From Mycobacterium avium subsp. avium (GTDB lineage Bacteria > Actinomycetota > Actinomycetes > Mycobacteriales > Mycobacteriaceae): 64,000 bases of DNA. The notes beneath the pieces were generated by a model, which did not search any database, was not told the origin of the DNA, and was given only the letters and a program-made list of their open reading frames with translations. Positions 45,721 through 54,843 of this stretch are shown here, one piece after another. Position 1 is the first letter of the stretch. Each line of letters starts with the position of its first letter. The stretch spans positions 744,001 through 808,000 of the forward strand of contig NZ_CP046507.1 of assembly GCF_009741445.1 (NCBI RefSeq). Direction: 5' to 3'. The translations under genes and the position numbers were made by a program.

Positions 45721-46098
45721 TCAGACCGGTCCGGCCCGCAGCTCCATCGCCGCGGCGGCGACCGCCAACGCCACCTGCGCCAGGCAGCCGATGATCGGGA
45801 CGAAAAACGCCCGCTTGCGGCGCACCAGTAAGACCACCGCGACCGCGATGTCGAGGACCAGCAGGGCGGCGCCGGCCCAGATGTTCAGGTTCATGGCCCG
45901 GTCGATCCAGGCGGGGTCGCCGCACTTTTGGTAGCCGCACGGGTCGGTGCTCATCACCAGCAGTCCCAGCAGCACGTAGGTCGCCGCGAACAGGCCGCCG
46001 TGCACGACCAGCAACACCAGCGTGGCCACCAGGTCGGCGGTGTTGGTGGTGGCGACGTCACCGGTCCGGGGGCTGGTCGTTGGGTCGTCGATCGGCAC
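45721..46098 (-). CDS. Small integral membrane protein
   Basis: A 125-residue protein with three hydrophobic segments: LVATLVLLVVHGGLFAATYVLLGLLVM (about 23-49), NIWAGAALLVLDIAVAVVLLV (72-92) and AFFVPIIGCLAQVALAVAAAAM (97-118). The loop CGYQKCGD holds two Cys. No family is recognised. It is 18 bp after the PQQ-propeller lipoprotein on the same strand. Confidence 0.75.
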   Translation of the reverse strand: MPIDDPTTSPRTGDVATTNTADLVATLVLLVVHGGLFAATYVLLGLLVMSTDPCGYQKCGDPAWIDRAMNLNIWAGAALLVLDIAVAVVLLVRRKRAFFVPIIGCLAQVALAVAAAAMELRAGPV

Positions 46099-46116
46099 GC
46101 CAACAGTATGGCCGGC

Positions 46117-47433
46117 TCAGGCCGGTGCGAAACCGTAAACCTGGCCGTCGCTGATCGCGGCCACCACCCGGCGATCGGTGCCGACCGAAACGCCCAGCGG
46201 ATAGCCGGTCGCCGCCGGCAGCGGATAGCTGTTCAGCGTGTGACCGTCACCGGGATCGAAGACCAGCACCGACATCCCCGGCGCGCCGTTGGCCGGGGGC
46301 CCGCTGACCACCGTGTAGCCGACACCCGCCAGGCTGGACGACGACAGCGGGATCAGGTCGTCGCGGCGCCACACCTGGTCGGCGTGGTCGCCGGCGTCCC
46401 GGAACGCCGCCAGCCGGGTGTCCGGGCCGCCGCCCGCCACGATCAGCCCCTGCGGGGTGACCGCCGGCGGCGTCTGCGCCAAAAACCCCAGCGGTGCGGA
46501 CCACTTCACCTTCGCGTCCGCCGCGCGCAGCGCCCACAGCCGCTGGTCGCGCCCGTTGACGTAGACCGTCGACCCGTCCGCGGACAGCACCGGGCTGGCG
46601 ATGACACCGGCGCCCACGGCGTCGCTGGTCCACTCCCGGGTCAGCAGCGGGGACTGCCCGGGGTGATACTTCAGCCCCACCAGGCCTGCGCTGGGCGCGC
46701 CCGGCTGCCAGACGCCGAGCACCACCATCCCGGTGGCCGCCGAGAAGGCGGGGGCGGCCGGCACCGGGCAATCCGGGCGGGCCGGCGCGCAATCGGCCAG
46801 CCCGCGCGTCGCGTCGGTGGGATCGACGCCGTCCACCAGATCCAGCGGGCTGCCGGCCACCTGGCCGCGATGGGAGTCGAAGACCAGCACCTGTCCCAGA
46901 TGCGTGACCACCAGCAACTGGCCGTGCCCGAGGAACCGCGGGGTGGTGGGCATGCCGATCACCGGCTGGCGCCAGCGGGTCCACTGAGTCACCGGAAACG
47001 ACAGGAACGCCCCGGGCTGGCCGACGTAGAGGTTGTCGAAGCCGTCGAGCAGCGGGCCGGCGAAGCCGCCGCCCTGGACCAGCCGCACGCACCAGCGCTG
47101 CCGGCCGTTGTCGTTGTTCTCCCACTCCATCAGCGAACAGCCGGCCGGGGTCTGGGCGTTGAGGCCGAGGTAACCGCGGGCGCTCAGCGCCGGCCCGGCG
47201 GCCAGGCTGCCCTTGACCGAGCGGGTCCACTGCAACGCGAGCTTGCTGGCCCCGCCGGTGCTGGTGTAGCCGCTGTTGGCGGCATCGGCGTACTGGGCCG
47301 GCCAGCCTTGCGCGGCCGACGCTTCCACCCACGAGTCGGTGTTGCCGCACGCGCCGGCCCCCGCCGTGACGACCGCCGCCAGCAGCATCGATGACCATCG
47401 CCGAAGACGGCTGAGGAGTTGTCGGGCAAGCAC
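46117..47433 (-). CDS. PQQ-like beta-propeller lipoprotein
   Basis: About 438 residues. An N-terminal Arg-rich signal ends in a lipobox (AGAGAC). The mature protein is a beta-propeller with repeated blades such as LLVVTHLGQVLVFDS, SPVLSADGSTVYVNGRDQRLWALRAADAKVKW and VSVGTDRRVVAAISDGQVYGFAP. Such proteins are usually envelope scaffolds. The GTG at 47433 is the most likely start because it gives a complete lipoprotein signal; the frame is open further upstream. Orthologue of Rv3035. Confidence 0.8.
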   Translation of the reverse strand: MLARQLLSRLRRWSSMLLAAVVTAGAGACGNTDSWVEASAAQGWPAQYADAANSGYTSTGGASKLALQWTRSVKGSLAAGPALSARGYLGLNAQTPAGCSLMEWENNDNGRQRWCVRLVQGGGFAGPLLDGFDNLYVGQPGAFLSFPVTQWTRWRQPVIGMPTTPRFLGHGQLLVVTHLGQVLVFDSHRGQVAGSPLDLVDGVDPTDATRGLADCAPARPDCPVPAAPAFSAATGMVVLGVWQPGAPSAGLVGLKYHPGQSPLLTREWTSDAVGAGVIASPVLSADGSTVYVNGRDQRLWALRAADAKVKWSAPLGFLAQTPPAVTPQGLIVAGGGPDTRLAAFRDAGDHADQVWRRDDLIPLSSSSLAGVGYTVVSGPPANGAPGMSVLVFDPGDGHTLNSYPLPAATGYPLGVSVGTDRRVVAAISDGQVYGFAPA

Positions 47434-47540
47434 CTCGATTTCCCAAATCCTTCCGCGGCCGTCGGCTTGACTCGCCTCGATGAGCAGCGATCGAGTACAG
47501 GTGAGGGTAACCCGTGGCTGCTTCGATAGGCTGTCCGGCC

Positions 47541-48278
47541 ATGACGACCATGTGGGGCGCTCCACTCCATCGCCGTTGGCGTGGATCGAATCTGCGCGAC
47601 CCGCGCCAGGCCAAATTCCTCACCCTGGCCTCGCTGAAATGGGTGCTGCGCAACCGCGCCTACACCCCCTGGTACCTGGTGCGGTATTGGCGGCTGCTGA
47701 AGTTCAAGCTGGCCAACCCGCACATCATTACCCGCGGCATGGTGTTTCTGGGCAAGGGCGTGGAGATCCATGCCACGCCCGAGCTCGCGCAGCTCGAGAT
47801 CGGCCGCTGGGTGCACATCGGCGACAAGAACACCATCCGCGCGCACGAGGGCTCGCTGCGGTTCGGTGACAAGGTGGTGCTGGGCCGCGACAACGTGATC
47901 AACGCCTATCTGGACATCGAGCTCGGCGATTCGGTGTTGATGGCCGACTGGTGCTACGTCTGCGATTTCGACCACCGCATGGACGACATCAACGTCCCTA
48001 TCAAGGACCAGGGGATCGTCAAGTCCCCGGTCCGCATCGGGCCGGACACCTGGGTGGGGGTGAAGGTGACGGTGCTGCGCGGCACCTCCATCGGGTGCGG
48101 CTGCGTGCTCGGCTCGCACGCGGTGGTCCGCGGTGTCATCCCGGACTACTCGATTGCGGTCGGCGCACCGGCCAAGGTGGTCAAGAATCGTCAGCTGTCC
48201 TGGGAGAGTTCGGCCGCGCAGCGGGCCGAGCTGGCCGCCGCGCTGGCCGACATCGAACGAAAGAAGGCCTCCCGCTAG
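47541..48278 (+). CDS. Left-handed beta-helix acyltransferase
   Basis: A 245-residue hexapeptide-repeat transferase. Repeats run from about residue 75 to 210 (VEIHATPELAQLEIGRWVHIGDKNTIRAH ... VRIGPDTWVGVKVTVLRGTSIGCGCVLGSHAVV), with FDHRMDD as a catalytic-His candidate loop. It is of the WcaF/maltose-acetyltransferase type and may acetylate a sugar of an envelope glycolipid. ATG 47541 is chosen; an in-frame ATG at 47514 is possible. Orthologue of Rv3034c. Confidence 0.85.
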   Translation: MTTMWGAPLHRRWRGSNLRDPRQAKFLTLASLKWVLRNRAYTPWYLVRYWRLLKFKLANPHIITRGMVFLGKGVEIHATPELAQLEIGRWVHIGDKNTIRAHEGSLRFGDKVVLGRDNVINAYLDIELGDSVLMADWCYVCDFDHRMDDINVPIKDQGIVKSPVRIGPDTWVGVKVTVLRGTSIGCGCVLGSHAVVRGVIPDYSIAVGAPAKVVKNRQLSWESSAAQRAELAAALADIERKKASR

Positions 48279-48814
48279 CTTTTTGGTTGCGGCTGCTCGT
48301 CCACCTTGAAATGGAAGTTGACGTCGCCCGCGTCGACGTCGGTGACGGTCACCAGCACGCCGTACTTGTCGCTGCCGTCGGTGAGCTGACACCGCAGCGT
48401 CGCTCCCGCAACGCCTTTCAAGTTGTCCGGGCAGGTGACCGAATCCGGTTGCCTGCCGAACTGCTGGCCGAGCTGGCTGCTGATCGCGCCGGCCACCTGG
48501 TTCTTGTCGACCGTCTCCACCATGTCGAACTTGACGTCGTTGCCGTTGACGCTGGTCACGGTGACGTTGACGTTGAACGGCCGGTTCTTGACCTTCATTT
48601 CACAGTTCAGCTGCGCCCCGACTTTCGCCGGCAGGTCGCCGGGGCAGTTCACCGACTCGGGCTTGTTGCCCGCCGCGTCGGTCATCTTGGCGGTGATCTG
48701 GCCGGCGACGTCGCTCTTGCTCACCGAATGCGACGGTCCGATCGAACAGGAACAGGCGCCGACGCCCGCGGTGAGACCGCCGATCAACAGCGTGCGGATG
48801 ATGAAGTTGGTCAT
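48275..48814 (-). CDS. Lipoprotein with two DUF4333 repeats
   Basis: A 179-residue exported lipoprotein. The signal ends with a lipobox near GVGAC. Two copies of a DUF4333-type module follow: SVSKSDVAGQITAKM...PESVNCPGDLPAKVGAQLNCEM, and VDKNQVAGAISSQL...PDSVTCPDNLKGVAGATLRCQL; each has a Cys pair for a disulfide. ATG 48814 with GGGAGG upstream. Orthologue of Rv3033. Function unknown. Its end overlaps the acyltransferase by 4 bp. The 197-bp gap to the photolyase gene holds no recognised feature. Confidence 0.87.
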   Translation of the reverse strand: MTNFIIRTLLIGGLTAGVGACSCSIGPSHSVSKSDVAGQITAKMTDAAGNKPESVNCPGDLPAKVGAQLNCEMKVKNRPFNVNVTVTSVNGNDVKFDMVETVDKNQVAGAISSQLGQQFGRQPDSVTCPDNLKGVAGATLRCQLTDGSDKYGVLVTVTDVDAGDVNFHFKVDEQPQPKS

Positions 48815-49011
48815 TATCGCCTCCCGAATGGCTCGCAACTCCTGAATCGGCTGATAATGGCACGCCAATCGGTTTCGGGTGGCCATTCAGCAAACAATTC
48901 ACCGAGGCGGGTGCGCGGCGCCGGGTACCGCCGCGGGCGCCGGTGTCGAAATATGAATCCGCACAGCGCTTTTCGAAGGACTCCGACGACGTCGGGTGCC
49001 CGGACGGCGGT

Positions 49012-50340
49012 TCACATGCTCCGATAGCGGCGCAGCGCTTCGGCGCGTTCGGTCGCGTGGTCGACGATCGGCGCCAGGTAACCGGGCGGTCGCTCGCCGG
49101 TGCGCAGGTGTGGGTCGTCGGCGCACCGCAATTCGGGCACCCAGCGGCGGATGTAGTCGCCGGAGGGATCGAATTTTTCGCCCTGGGCGGCGGGGTTGAA
49201 CACCCGGAAGTAGGGTGCGGCGTCGGTGCCGCAGCCCGCACACCATTGCCAGCCATGCTGGTTGTTCGCCAGGTCGCCGTCCACCAACTGCTGCAGAAAC
49301 CAGTGCGCGCCCCACTGCCAGGGCAGGTGAAGGTCCTTCACCAGGAAAGAGGCAACGGTCATGCGCACCCGGTTGTGCATGAATCCGGTCTGGCGCAGCT
49401 GGCGCATTCCGGCGTCGACGAACGGAAAACCGGTTTCGCCGGCCTTCCAGGCCTCGAAGCGGCGGCCGGCCTCGTCGCCGGTGTCGGTGCGGATGGCGTC
49501 GAAGGCGCTGTTCCAGTTGCGCCACGCGCTGGCCGGCCGGTGATGCAGCACGTCGGCATAGAAGTCGCGAAAGGCCAACTCCCGCAGGTACGTTCGCGCT
49601 CCGGCGGCACGTAGGTCGAGATCGGCGACCAGCGTGCGCGGATGGATGGTGCCGAACTTCACGTGCGCCGACATCCGGCTGGTGCCCTCGATGTCGGGCC
49701 GGTGGCGATCGTCGGCGTAGTTCGCTAACCCGTTGTCCACGAACGTCTTCCACTGGTTTCGCGCCGCAGCCTCACCGGCCGCCAGGTCGAGCGTGGCGCC
49801 GGGGTCGGGGATTTCGCAGGCGGTGATGCCCAGCCGCGCCGGATCCAGCCAGCGCGCGGATGCGGCGCCGGTTTTGGCCGGTGGTCGCCAGCCGGTGTCG
49901 CGCCACCGCCGCAGAAACGGGGTGAACACCTGGTAGGGCGAGCCGTCCGGCTTGGTGACGCGGCCCGGCGCGACGAGATACGGCGATCCGGTCGCCACCA
50001 GCGGGACCGACGCCAGCGCCGCGCGCACCCGGGCGTCCCGGCGCTTCCCGAACGGCGTGAAGTCCTCCGAGACGTGCACCGACGAGGCGCCGATTGCCTT
50101 GGCGATTTCGGGAATTCGGATGTCGGGCCGCCCGCGGGTGACCAGCAGCCGACCGTCCAGCTCGTCGCGCAGCACCCGCAGCGAGTCGCCCAGGAACTGC
50201 AGCCGGCGCGGCCCGGACGACCTCTGCAGCCGCGGATCGAGCACGAAGCAGGCGAGCACCTCGTCACTGTCCGCCGCGGCCGACAGCGCCGGATGATCGT
50301 GCAGGCGAAGGTCGCGGCGGAACCACAACAGCGCGGGCAT
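49012..50340 (-). CDS. phr: Deoxyribodipyrimidine (CPD) photolyase
   Basis: A 442-residue class I photolyase: antenna-domain start LLWFRRDLRLHDHPAL, FAD-binding RMSAHVKFGTIHPRTL, and the lesion-binding WNSAFDAIRTDTGDEAGRRFEAWKAGETGFPFVDAGMRQLRQTGFMHNRVRM with the conserved Trp and Asn, then WQWCAGCGTDAAPYFRVFNP. It splits UV dimers with blue light. It forms the left edge of the carotenoid island and, with it, a photoprotection locus. 12 bp separate it from the tspO-like stop. Confidence 0.95.
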   Translation of the reverse strand: MPALLWFRRDLRLHDHPALSAAADSDEVLACFVLDPRLQRSSGPRRLQFLGDSLRVLRDELDGRLLVTRGRPDIRIPEIAKAIGASSVHVSEDFTPFGKRRDARVRAALASVPLVATGSPYLVAPGRVTKPDGSPYQVFTPFLRRWRDTGWRPPAKTGAASARWLDPARLGITACEIPDPGATLDLAAGEAAARNQWKTFVDNGLANYADDRHRPDIEGTSRMSAHVKFGTIHPRTLVADLDLRAAGARTYLRELAFRDFYADVLHHRPASAWRNWNSAFDAIRTDTGDEAGRRFEAWKAGETGFPFVDAGMRQLRQTGFMHNRVRMTVASFLVKDLHLPWQWGAHWFLQQLVDGDLANNQHGWQWCAGCGTDAAPYFRVFNPAAQGEKFDPSGDYIRRWVPELRCADDPHLRTGERPPGYLAPIVDHATERAEALRRYRSM

Positions 50341-50352
50341 CGGCGGTGCGGG

Positions 50353-50625
50353 CTAACCGTTGAGGCGCCAGATGTGGGTGGACAACACGGTGGCGAAGCC
50401 GCACCACAACGGATAGGGCGACAACGTCAGAGCGCCGCGCGACGTGGCCGCGATATCGGCGTACAGCGTGGTCCACGCGAGGGGAAACGCGGCGCGGGGC
50501 GGTTGATAGGCGGGCTGGCGCAGCCGCGCATACCACCGGGGGACGGCCTTGGCGCCGGCCAGGCGTCCGGCGCCGGCGGCCGCGGCGACGGCCAGGCTGG
50601 TTGCGCCGAGTATCGACCTGTTCAC
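50353..50625 (-). CDS. Shortened TspO/MBR-like membrane protein
   Basis: A 90-residue protein. The N-terminal half has the TspO signature WYARLRQPAYQPPRAAFPLAWTTLY, which in full TspO spans helices 1-2. It then jumps to LSPYPLWCGFATVLSTHIWRLNG, the fifth-helix signature that normally ends a protein of about 150-165 residues. Helices 3-4 appear deleted in frame. TspO binds porphyrins and tunes pigment synthesis in photosynthetic bacteria. The GTG overlaps the mmpL stop (GTGA), so it is co-translated. Confidence 0.7.
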   Translation of the reverse strand: MNRSILGATSLAVAAAAGAGRLAGAKAVPRWYARLRQPAYQPPRAAFPLAWTTLYADIAATSRGALTLSPYPLWCGFATVLSTHIWRLNG

Positions 50626-52685
50626 GGCGTGCTCCGTTCGTGTCGAGAGGGGTTGTTGGGCCACCAGATTCGGTCGCCGACGAGGGTGAACAACGCCGGG
50701 ATGACCAAAGTGCGCACCACGAAGGTGTCCAGCAGAATGCCGAGGCCGACGATGATGCCCAACTGCGTCAGGACCACCAGCGGCAACACCGCGAGCACGC
50801 AGAACACCGCGGCCAAAACGATTCCGGCGCTGGTGATCACGCCACCGGTGGCCGCCACCGCCTCGACCATGCCCTGCCGGGTCCCGTGCCGGGCGGCTTC
50901 CTCGCGGGCGCGGGTGACCAGGAAGATGGTGTAGTCCACGCCGAGGGCGGCCAGGAACAGGAATGCGAACAGCGGCGTAGTGTAGTCCAGCGCCGGAAAA
51001 CCGAACAGGTGCAGGCTGACCCAGCCGCCCAGGCCGAGTGCGCCCAGCGCGCCCAGCATCGTCGCGACCAGCAGGACCGGCGGCGCCATCACCGACCGCA
51101 GCAGCACGGCGAGGACGATCAGGATGACGGCCAGGATCGCGGGGATCAACAGCACTCGGTCGTGGGTGGCGGCATCGCGAACATCGAGGGCCGCCGCGTC
51201 GGCCCCGCCCACCAGCGCGCCGGAGTCGGCGGCTCGCGTCGAATCCCGCAGCGCGGCAACGATATCGAACGCGCGAACCGACGACGGTGGCGCGTCGATC
51301 ACCACCGACCACTGCGTCAACCCGGACGCCGAACGGCCGGACTCGGTCGCCGAGACCACACCGGGGGTGGCCGCCATCGCCTGGTGCACGGCCGCAGCAT
51401 GGCCGGTGTCGGCGACGACCAGCGTCGGGTTGGCCAACCCGGCCGGAAAGTGCTGGGCCAGCACGTGATAACCGGCCACCGAATCCGCCCGGACACGGAA
51501 CTGTTCGGTCTGTGACAACCCGATCCGGGTCCCCCACAATCCACCACCCAGGGCCGCCAACACCGCGACCGCGGCCACCGCGACCAGCGCGGGACGCCCG
51601 GCCACCCATTCCGCGACCCGGCGCCACGCCCCGGACTCGGTCGCCGGCCGGTCCACCGGAATGAACGGCCAGAACAACCGCCGGCCGCACACCGCCAACA
51701 GCGGGGGCAGGACCACCAGCACCGAAACCGCGGCGATCACCAGACCGCACGCCGCCAGCGCGCCCAGACTGCGGGTGCTGGGGGTGGCGGCGAGCAGCAG
51801 GGTGAGCAGCGCCAGCACCACGGTCGCGTTGCTGGCGACGATGGCCGGTCCCGCCCGGTGCACGGCCCGGCGCAGGGCGTCACGATGGCCGGCATGGCGG
51901 CGCAGTTCCTGGCGATAGCGCGAGATCAGCAACAGCGCGTAATTGGTGCCGGCGCCGAAAACCAGCACGCTGGTGATCCCGGAGGTGGCGCCGTCGAAGC
52001 TCAACCCGGTCAGCGACGCCACCGCGGTGCCCACCGCCGCGGCCACCCGGTCGGCGAAGGCGACCACCAGCAGCGGGACCAGCCACAGCACGGGGGAGCG
52101 GTAGGTGGCGATCAGCAGCAGCGCCACCACCGAGGCGGTCACCGCGAGCAGGGTGACGTTGGCGTGCGTGAACGCGCCGGCGATGTCGGCGCCGAACGCC
52201 GGGCCGCCGGTGACGTGCACCTGCAAATCCGCCGCCAGCCCCGTCGCGGCGGCCGTGCGCAGCGCGCTGACCGCATCGTTGAGGGCCAGACCCGACAAGG
52301 TGGTGCTCAGCGGCACGACGCCCGGGGCGGCCTTGCCGTCTTGCGAGGGCGTCAGCGGCTGCGCCGGTGCGGCGCCGGGTTGCGCGGCGGCCTGGGCGCG
52401 GTCACGGGCCGCCCGGGCCGCGTCGAGATCGGCGGGGCCGAGCACGGCGCCGTCGGCGCGGCTGACCACCACGATCAGCGGGGTCCGGTCGCCGCCGGGG
52501 AACTGCCCGGCCAGCGCGGTGACCCGGGCGGACGGCGAGTGCTGCGGCAGTGACTGCGGCGCCTGGCCCGCCGCCGCGTTCGGCCCGACCAGAGCCATCA
52601 CGCCGACGCCGGCCAGCACCGTGACCGCGGCCAGCAGCCAGGAACGCGGACCGGTCACGGCGGCGGCCACGCGTTCCCACACCAC
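50622..52685 (-). CDS. MmpL/RND family transporter of the carotenoid island
   Basis: A 687-residue RND-type exporter with two repeats: each has a hydrophobic helix, an extracytoplasmic domain, and a block of membrane helices (VTLLAVTASVVALLLIATYRSP ... and VLLIPAILAVILIVLAVLLRSVM ... FLFLAALGVDYTIFLVTRAREE). GVDYTIF holds the proton-relay Asp-Tyr. Related transporters stand in crt clusters of corynebacteria (CmrA). It may export pigment or a precursor. GTG start with AAAGG upstream. A large dyad at 52697-52727 overlaps its promoter. Confidence 0.88.
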   Translation of the reverse strand: MVWERVAAAVTGPRSWLLAAVTVLAGVGVMALVGPNAAAGQAPQSLPQHSPSARVTALAGQFPGGDRTPLIVVVSRADGAVLGPADLDAARAARDRAQAAAQPGAAPAQPLTPSQDGKAAPGVVPLSTTLSGLALNDAVSALRTAAATGLAADLQVHVTGGPAFGADIAGAFTHANVTLLAVTASVVALLLIATYRSPVLWLVPLLVVAFADRVAAAVGTAVASLTGLSFDGATSGITSVLVFGAGTNYALLLISRYRQELRRHAGHRDALRRAVHRAGPAIVASNATVVLALLTLLLAATPSTRSLGALAACGLVIAAVSVLVVLPPLLAVCGRRLFWPFIPVDRPATESGAWRRVAEWVAGRPALVAVAAVAVLAALGGGLWGTRIGLSQTEQFRVRADSVAGYHVLAQHFPAGLANPTLVVADTGHAAAVHQAMAATPGVVSATESGRSASGLTQWSVVIDAPPSSVRAFDIVAALRDSTRAADSGALVGGADAAALDVRDAATHDRVLLIPAILAVILIVLAVLLRSVMAPPVLLVATMLGALGALGLGGWVSLHLFGFPALDYTTPLFAFLFLAALGVDYTIFLVTRAREEAARHGTRQGMVEAVAATGGVITSAGIVLAAVFCVLAVLPLVVLTQLGIIVGLGILLDTFVVRTLVIPALFTLVGDRIWWPNNPSRHERSTP

Positions 52686-52696
52686 GAAATCAAGCC

Positions 52697-52727
52697 TTTC
52701 AGTTTGTTAAACATTAATCAACTGAAA
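52697..52727. promoter_or_regulatory. MarR-type operator between mmpL and idi
   Basis: Outer arms TTTCAGTT (52697-52704) and AACTGAAA (52720-52727) are perfectly inverted around the core TTAAACATTAA (52707-52717). All centre on 52712. The same core in the same dyad setting is found upstream of crtE. It is the likely operator of the island's MarR regulator, controlling mmpL and idi. Confidence 0.75.
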
Positions 52728-52806
52728 TGACGCGTCGAACGCCGATGCGTCGGCGGCACCCGAAAAGGGGCACTATGGACATTATGGACACCCGGCGGGG
52801 GCCCCG

Positions 52807-53842
52807 ATGGACGCGATGACACACCGGAAACGGCGGCACATCGACGTGTGTCTGAGCGACCCGGTGGAATTCGACGGCGTCACAACCGGGTTGGACCGCT
52901 ACCGATTGCCCTACCACGCACTGACACAGACCAGCCTGGGCGACATCGACGTGTCCACCTCGTTCTTCGGGGCGAACCTGCGGGCGCCGATCCTCATCGG
53001 CGCCATGACCGGGGGCGCCGAGATGTCGAAGACGATCAACCGGAATCTGGCCGCAGCCGCTCAGCAGCTGGGAATCGGCATGATGCTGGGGTCGCAACGG
53101 ATCATGCTCGACAGCGCGCTGGGCGAACGCGCCGCGGACAGCTTCGCGGTTCGCGATGTGGCCCCGGATGTCTTGCTGTTCGGCAACATCGGTTTGTCGC
53201 AGCTGGCGAAGACGGCGGTTCCTCATCTGGTGAAGGCGCTCGATCGGGTGGGTGCGGACGCCTTGGCCGTGCACACCAATCCGTTGCAGGAGGCGATGCA
53301 GCACAACGGGGACACCGACTTCTCCGGCTCGCTGAGCAGGCTGCGCGAAGCCGCCGCCGCGCTCGATTATCCGGTGCTGCTTCAAAGAGGTCGGCCACGG
53401 CATCGGCGGTGCGGCGGCCGCGGAACTTGTTGGGGGAGAAGGACAACCGCCGGTGGCCGGTATTGACGTGGCGGGTGCCGGAGGCACTTCCTGGTCGCGC
53501 GTCGAACAGTTCGTTCGGTACGGCGAGCTACGCTATCCGGACCTGGCGGACTGGGGTGTGCCCACCGCGCGCGCGATCGTCGAGGTGCGCCGGCTGCTGC
53601 CGGATATCCCCTTGGTGGCCTCCGGTGGTATTCGGACGGGCATGGACGCGGCCAAGGCGATCGCGTTGGGTGCCGACGTGGTGGCGGTAGCGCGGCCACT
53701 GTTGCCGGCGGCGATCGAATCGTCTGCGGCCGTGGTCGATTGGCTGCAGCCGTTCATCGACGAGTTGCGGGTGTGTCTGCACGGCTGCGGTGTCGCCGAC
53801 CTGGCGGGCTTGCGTGCCGTCGAGCTGATCCGCCCCGCCTAG
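52807..53842 (+). pseudogene. idi: Type 2 isopentenyl-diphosphate isomerase, frameshifted
   Basis: From ATG 52807 the frame encodes a type 2 (FMN) [47 protein letters not shown] and [17 protein letters not shown] with the substrate-binding motif. After YPVLL an extra base (the C at 53383 is a candidate) breaks the frame. The next frame continues KEVGHGIGG, then [14 protein letters not shown] and [26 protein letters not shown] to 53842. Total length is one base over a codon multiple. It should interconvert IPP and DMAPP for carotenoids. Either inactive, or a sequencing error. Confidence 0.85.
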
Positions 53843-53883
53843 GGCCGGCGGCGTGGCGGTCGAAGGTGCAGTAGCGACCGTGC

Positions 53884-54450
53884 TCAGCGTGGCGCGCCGC
53901 GACGTCCCGCGGTCGTCGCACGCTTGCGGCCGGGAGCGGCGGGCGGTTTGGAAGTCGATGCGGCCAGCCGGGATTCGAAGGCGGACATCGCCTCGATCAT
54001 CGCGGTGAAGACCCGATGTGCTGCCGCCAAGTCACGGTCGGACAGATGGGCGAGGGCGTCGCGCAGCTCGGCGCCCAGCGGGGTGAAGAACGAATGCGCC
54101 AGCGCCATGCCCGGTTTCTCGTAGCGCAGCAGCGTCTTGCGGCGGTCCTGCGGGTCGGGTTCGCGGCGGATGTGCCCGGCATCGATCATGCGATCCACCA
54201 GGTAGGTGATGGCCGCCGGCGACACGTCCATCCGCTGGCGCAGCTGGGCCGGCGTCAACGGCGTTCCCGCGGTTTCGGCGACCATGATATGCAGCAACGC
54301 GTGGAAGTCGGTGCCGCTGACGTTGTTCTGGCGAGCGAAGTGCCGGCCGATGCGGTCGGACTGCGCGGTGATCGCACGCATGTCGGCCGACATCAACTTC
54401 TCGAGTTCGGTCCGATCCAGTCGCCGATCAGCGGCGCCGCGCTTGGTCAC
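53884..54450 (-). CDS. MarR family regulator of carotenoid genes (CrtR-like)
   Basis: A 188-residue MarR protein with winged helix LTPAQLRQRMDVSPAAITYLVDRMIDAGHIRREPDPQDRRKTLLRY (about 62-108) and dimer helices on both sides. The basic tail is unusual but common in mycobacteria. In Corynebacterium glutamicum a MarR protein, CrtR, represses the crt operon and responds to geranylgeranyl diphosphate. The two dyads at 52697 and 62477 fit such a regulator here. GTG start. Convergent with the idi pseudogene. Confidence 0.85.
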   Translation of the reverse strand: MTKRGAADRRLDRTELEKLMSADMRAITAQSDRIGRHFARQNNVSGTDFHALLHIMVAETAGTPLTPAQLRQRMDVSPAAITYLVDRMIDAGHIRREPDPQDRRKTLLRYEKPGMALAHSFFTPLGAELRDALAHLSDRDLAAAHRVFTAMIEAMSAFESRLAASTSKPPAAPGRKRATTAGRRGAPR

Positions 54451-54630
54451 TTACCCGCATCCTTCCGGCCCGACACGCTGACCAGCGTATCGGCGACCGC
54501 CACCGGCGACCCGCGAACCACGCGGGCGTTTTCGGACCCCGGGCAAACCCGCAGTGTTGTGGGCCCAGGCGGTGGACATTACCCTACGGCGGTTTCGCCT
54601 TTCTCGCGTTAATCGTCCGGGGGCGGCGGT

Positions 54631-54747
54631 GTGCGCCGGGTGCCCGCCGGTTCGCCGCCGCTCTTTCAACGCAGTCTCGTGACGGTGCCGCTGCCCGTCG
54701 GCGAGCCGGCCGCGCACCAGCTGCTCGATCTCTTGGAACAGTGGTAG
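54631..54747 (+). CDS. Possible small ORF or gene remnant
   Basis: In the 393-bp gap between the MarR and Rieske genes a 38-codon frame encodes VRRVPAGSPPLFQRSLVTVP and ends LLDLLEQW. The composition is protein-like and the end looks like a real C-terminus, but there is no good ribosome site and no homologue is recognised. It may be the tail of a deleted gene. The rest of the gap shows nothing. Confidence 0.25.
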   Translation: MRRVPAGSPPLFQRSLVTVPLPVGEPAAHQLLDLLEQW

Positions 54748-54843
54748 TAGCCGTCGTCGTCTTCGGCATGCGGCACGGAATTTCCGCTGAACAACTACGC
54801 ACCATGACCCGGCGGCGACGGCGAATACGTCGCTCGACGCGTC

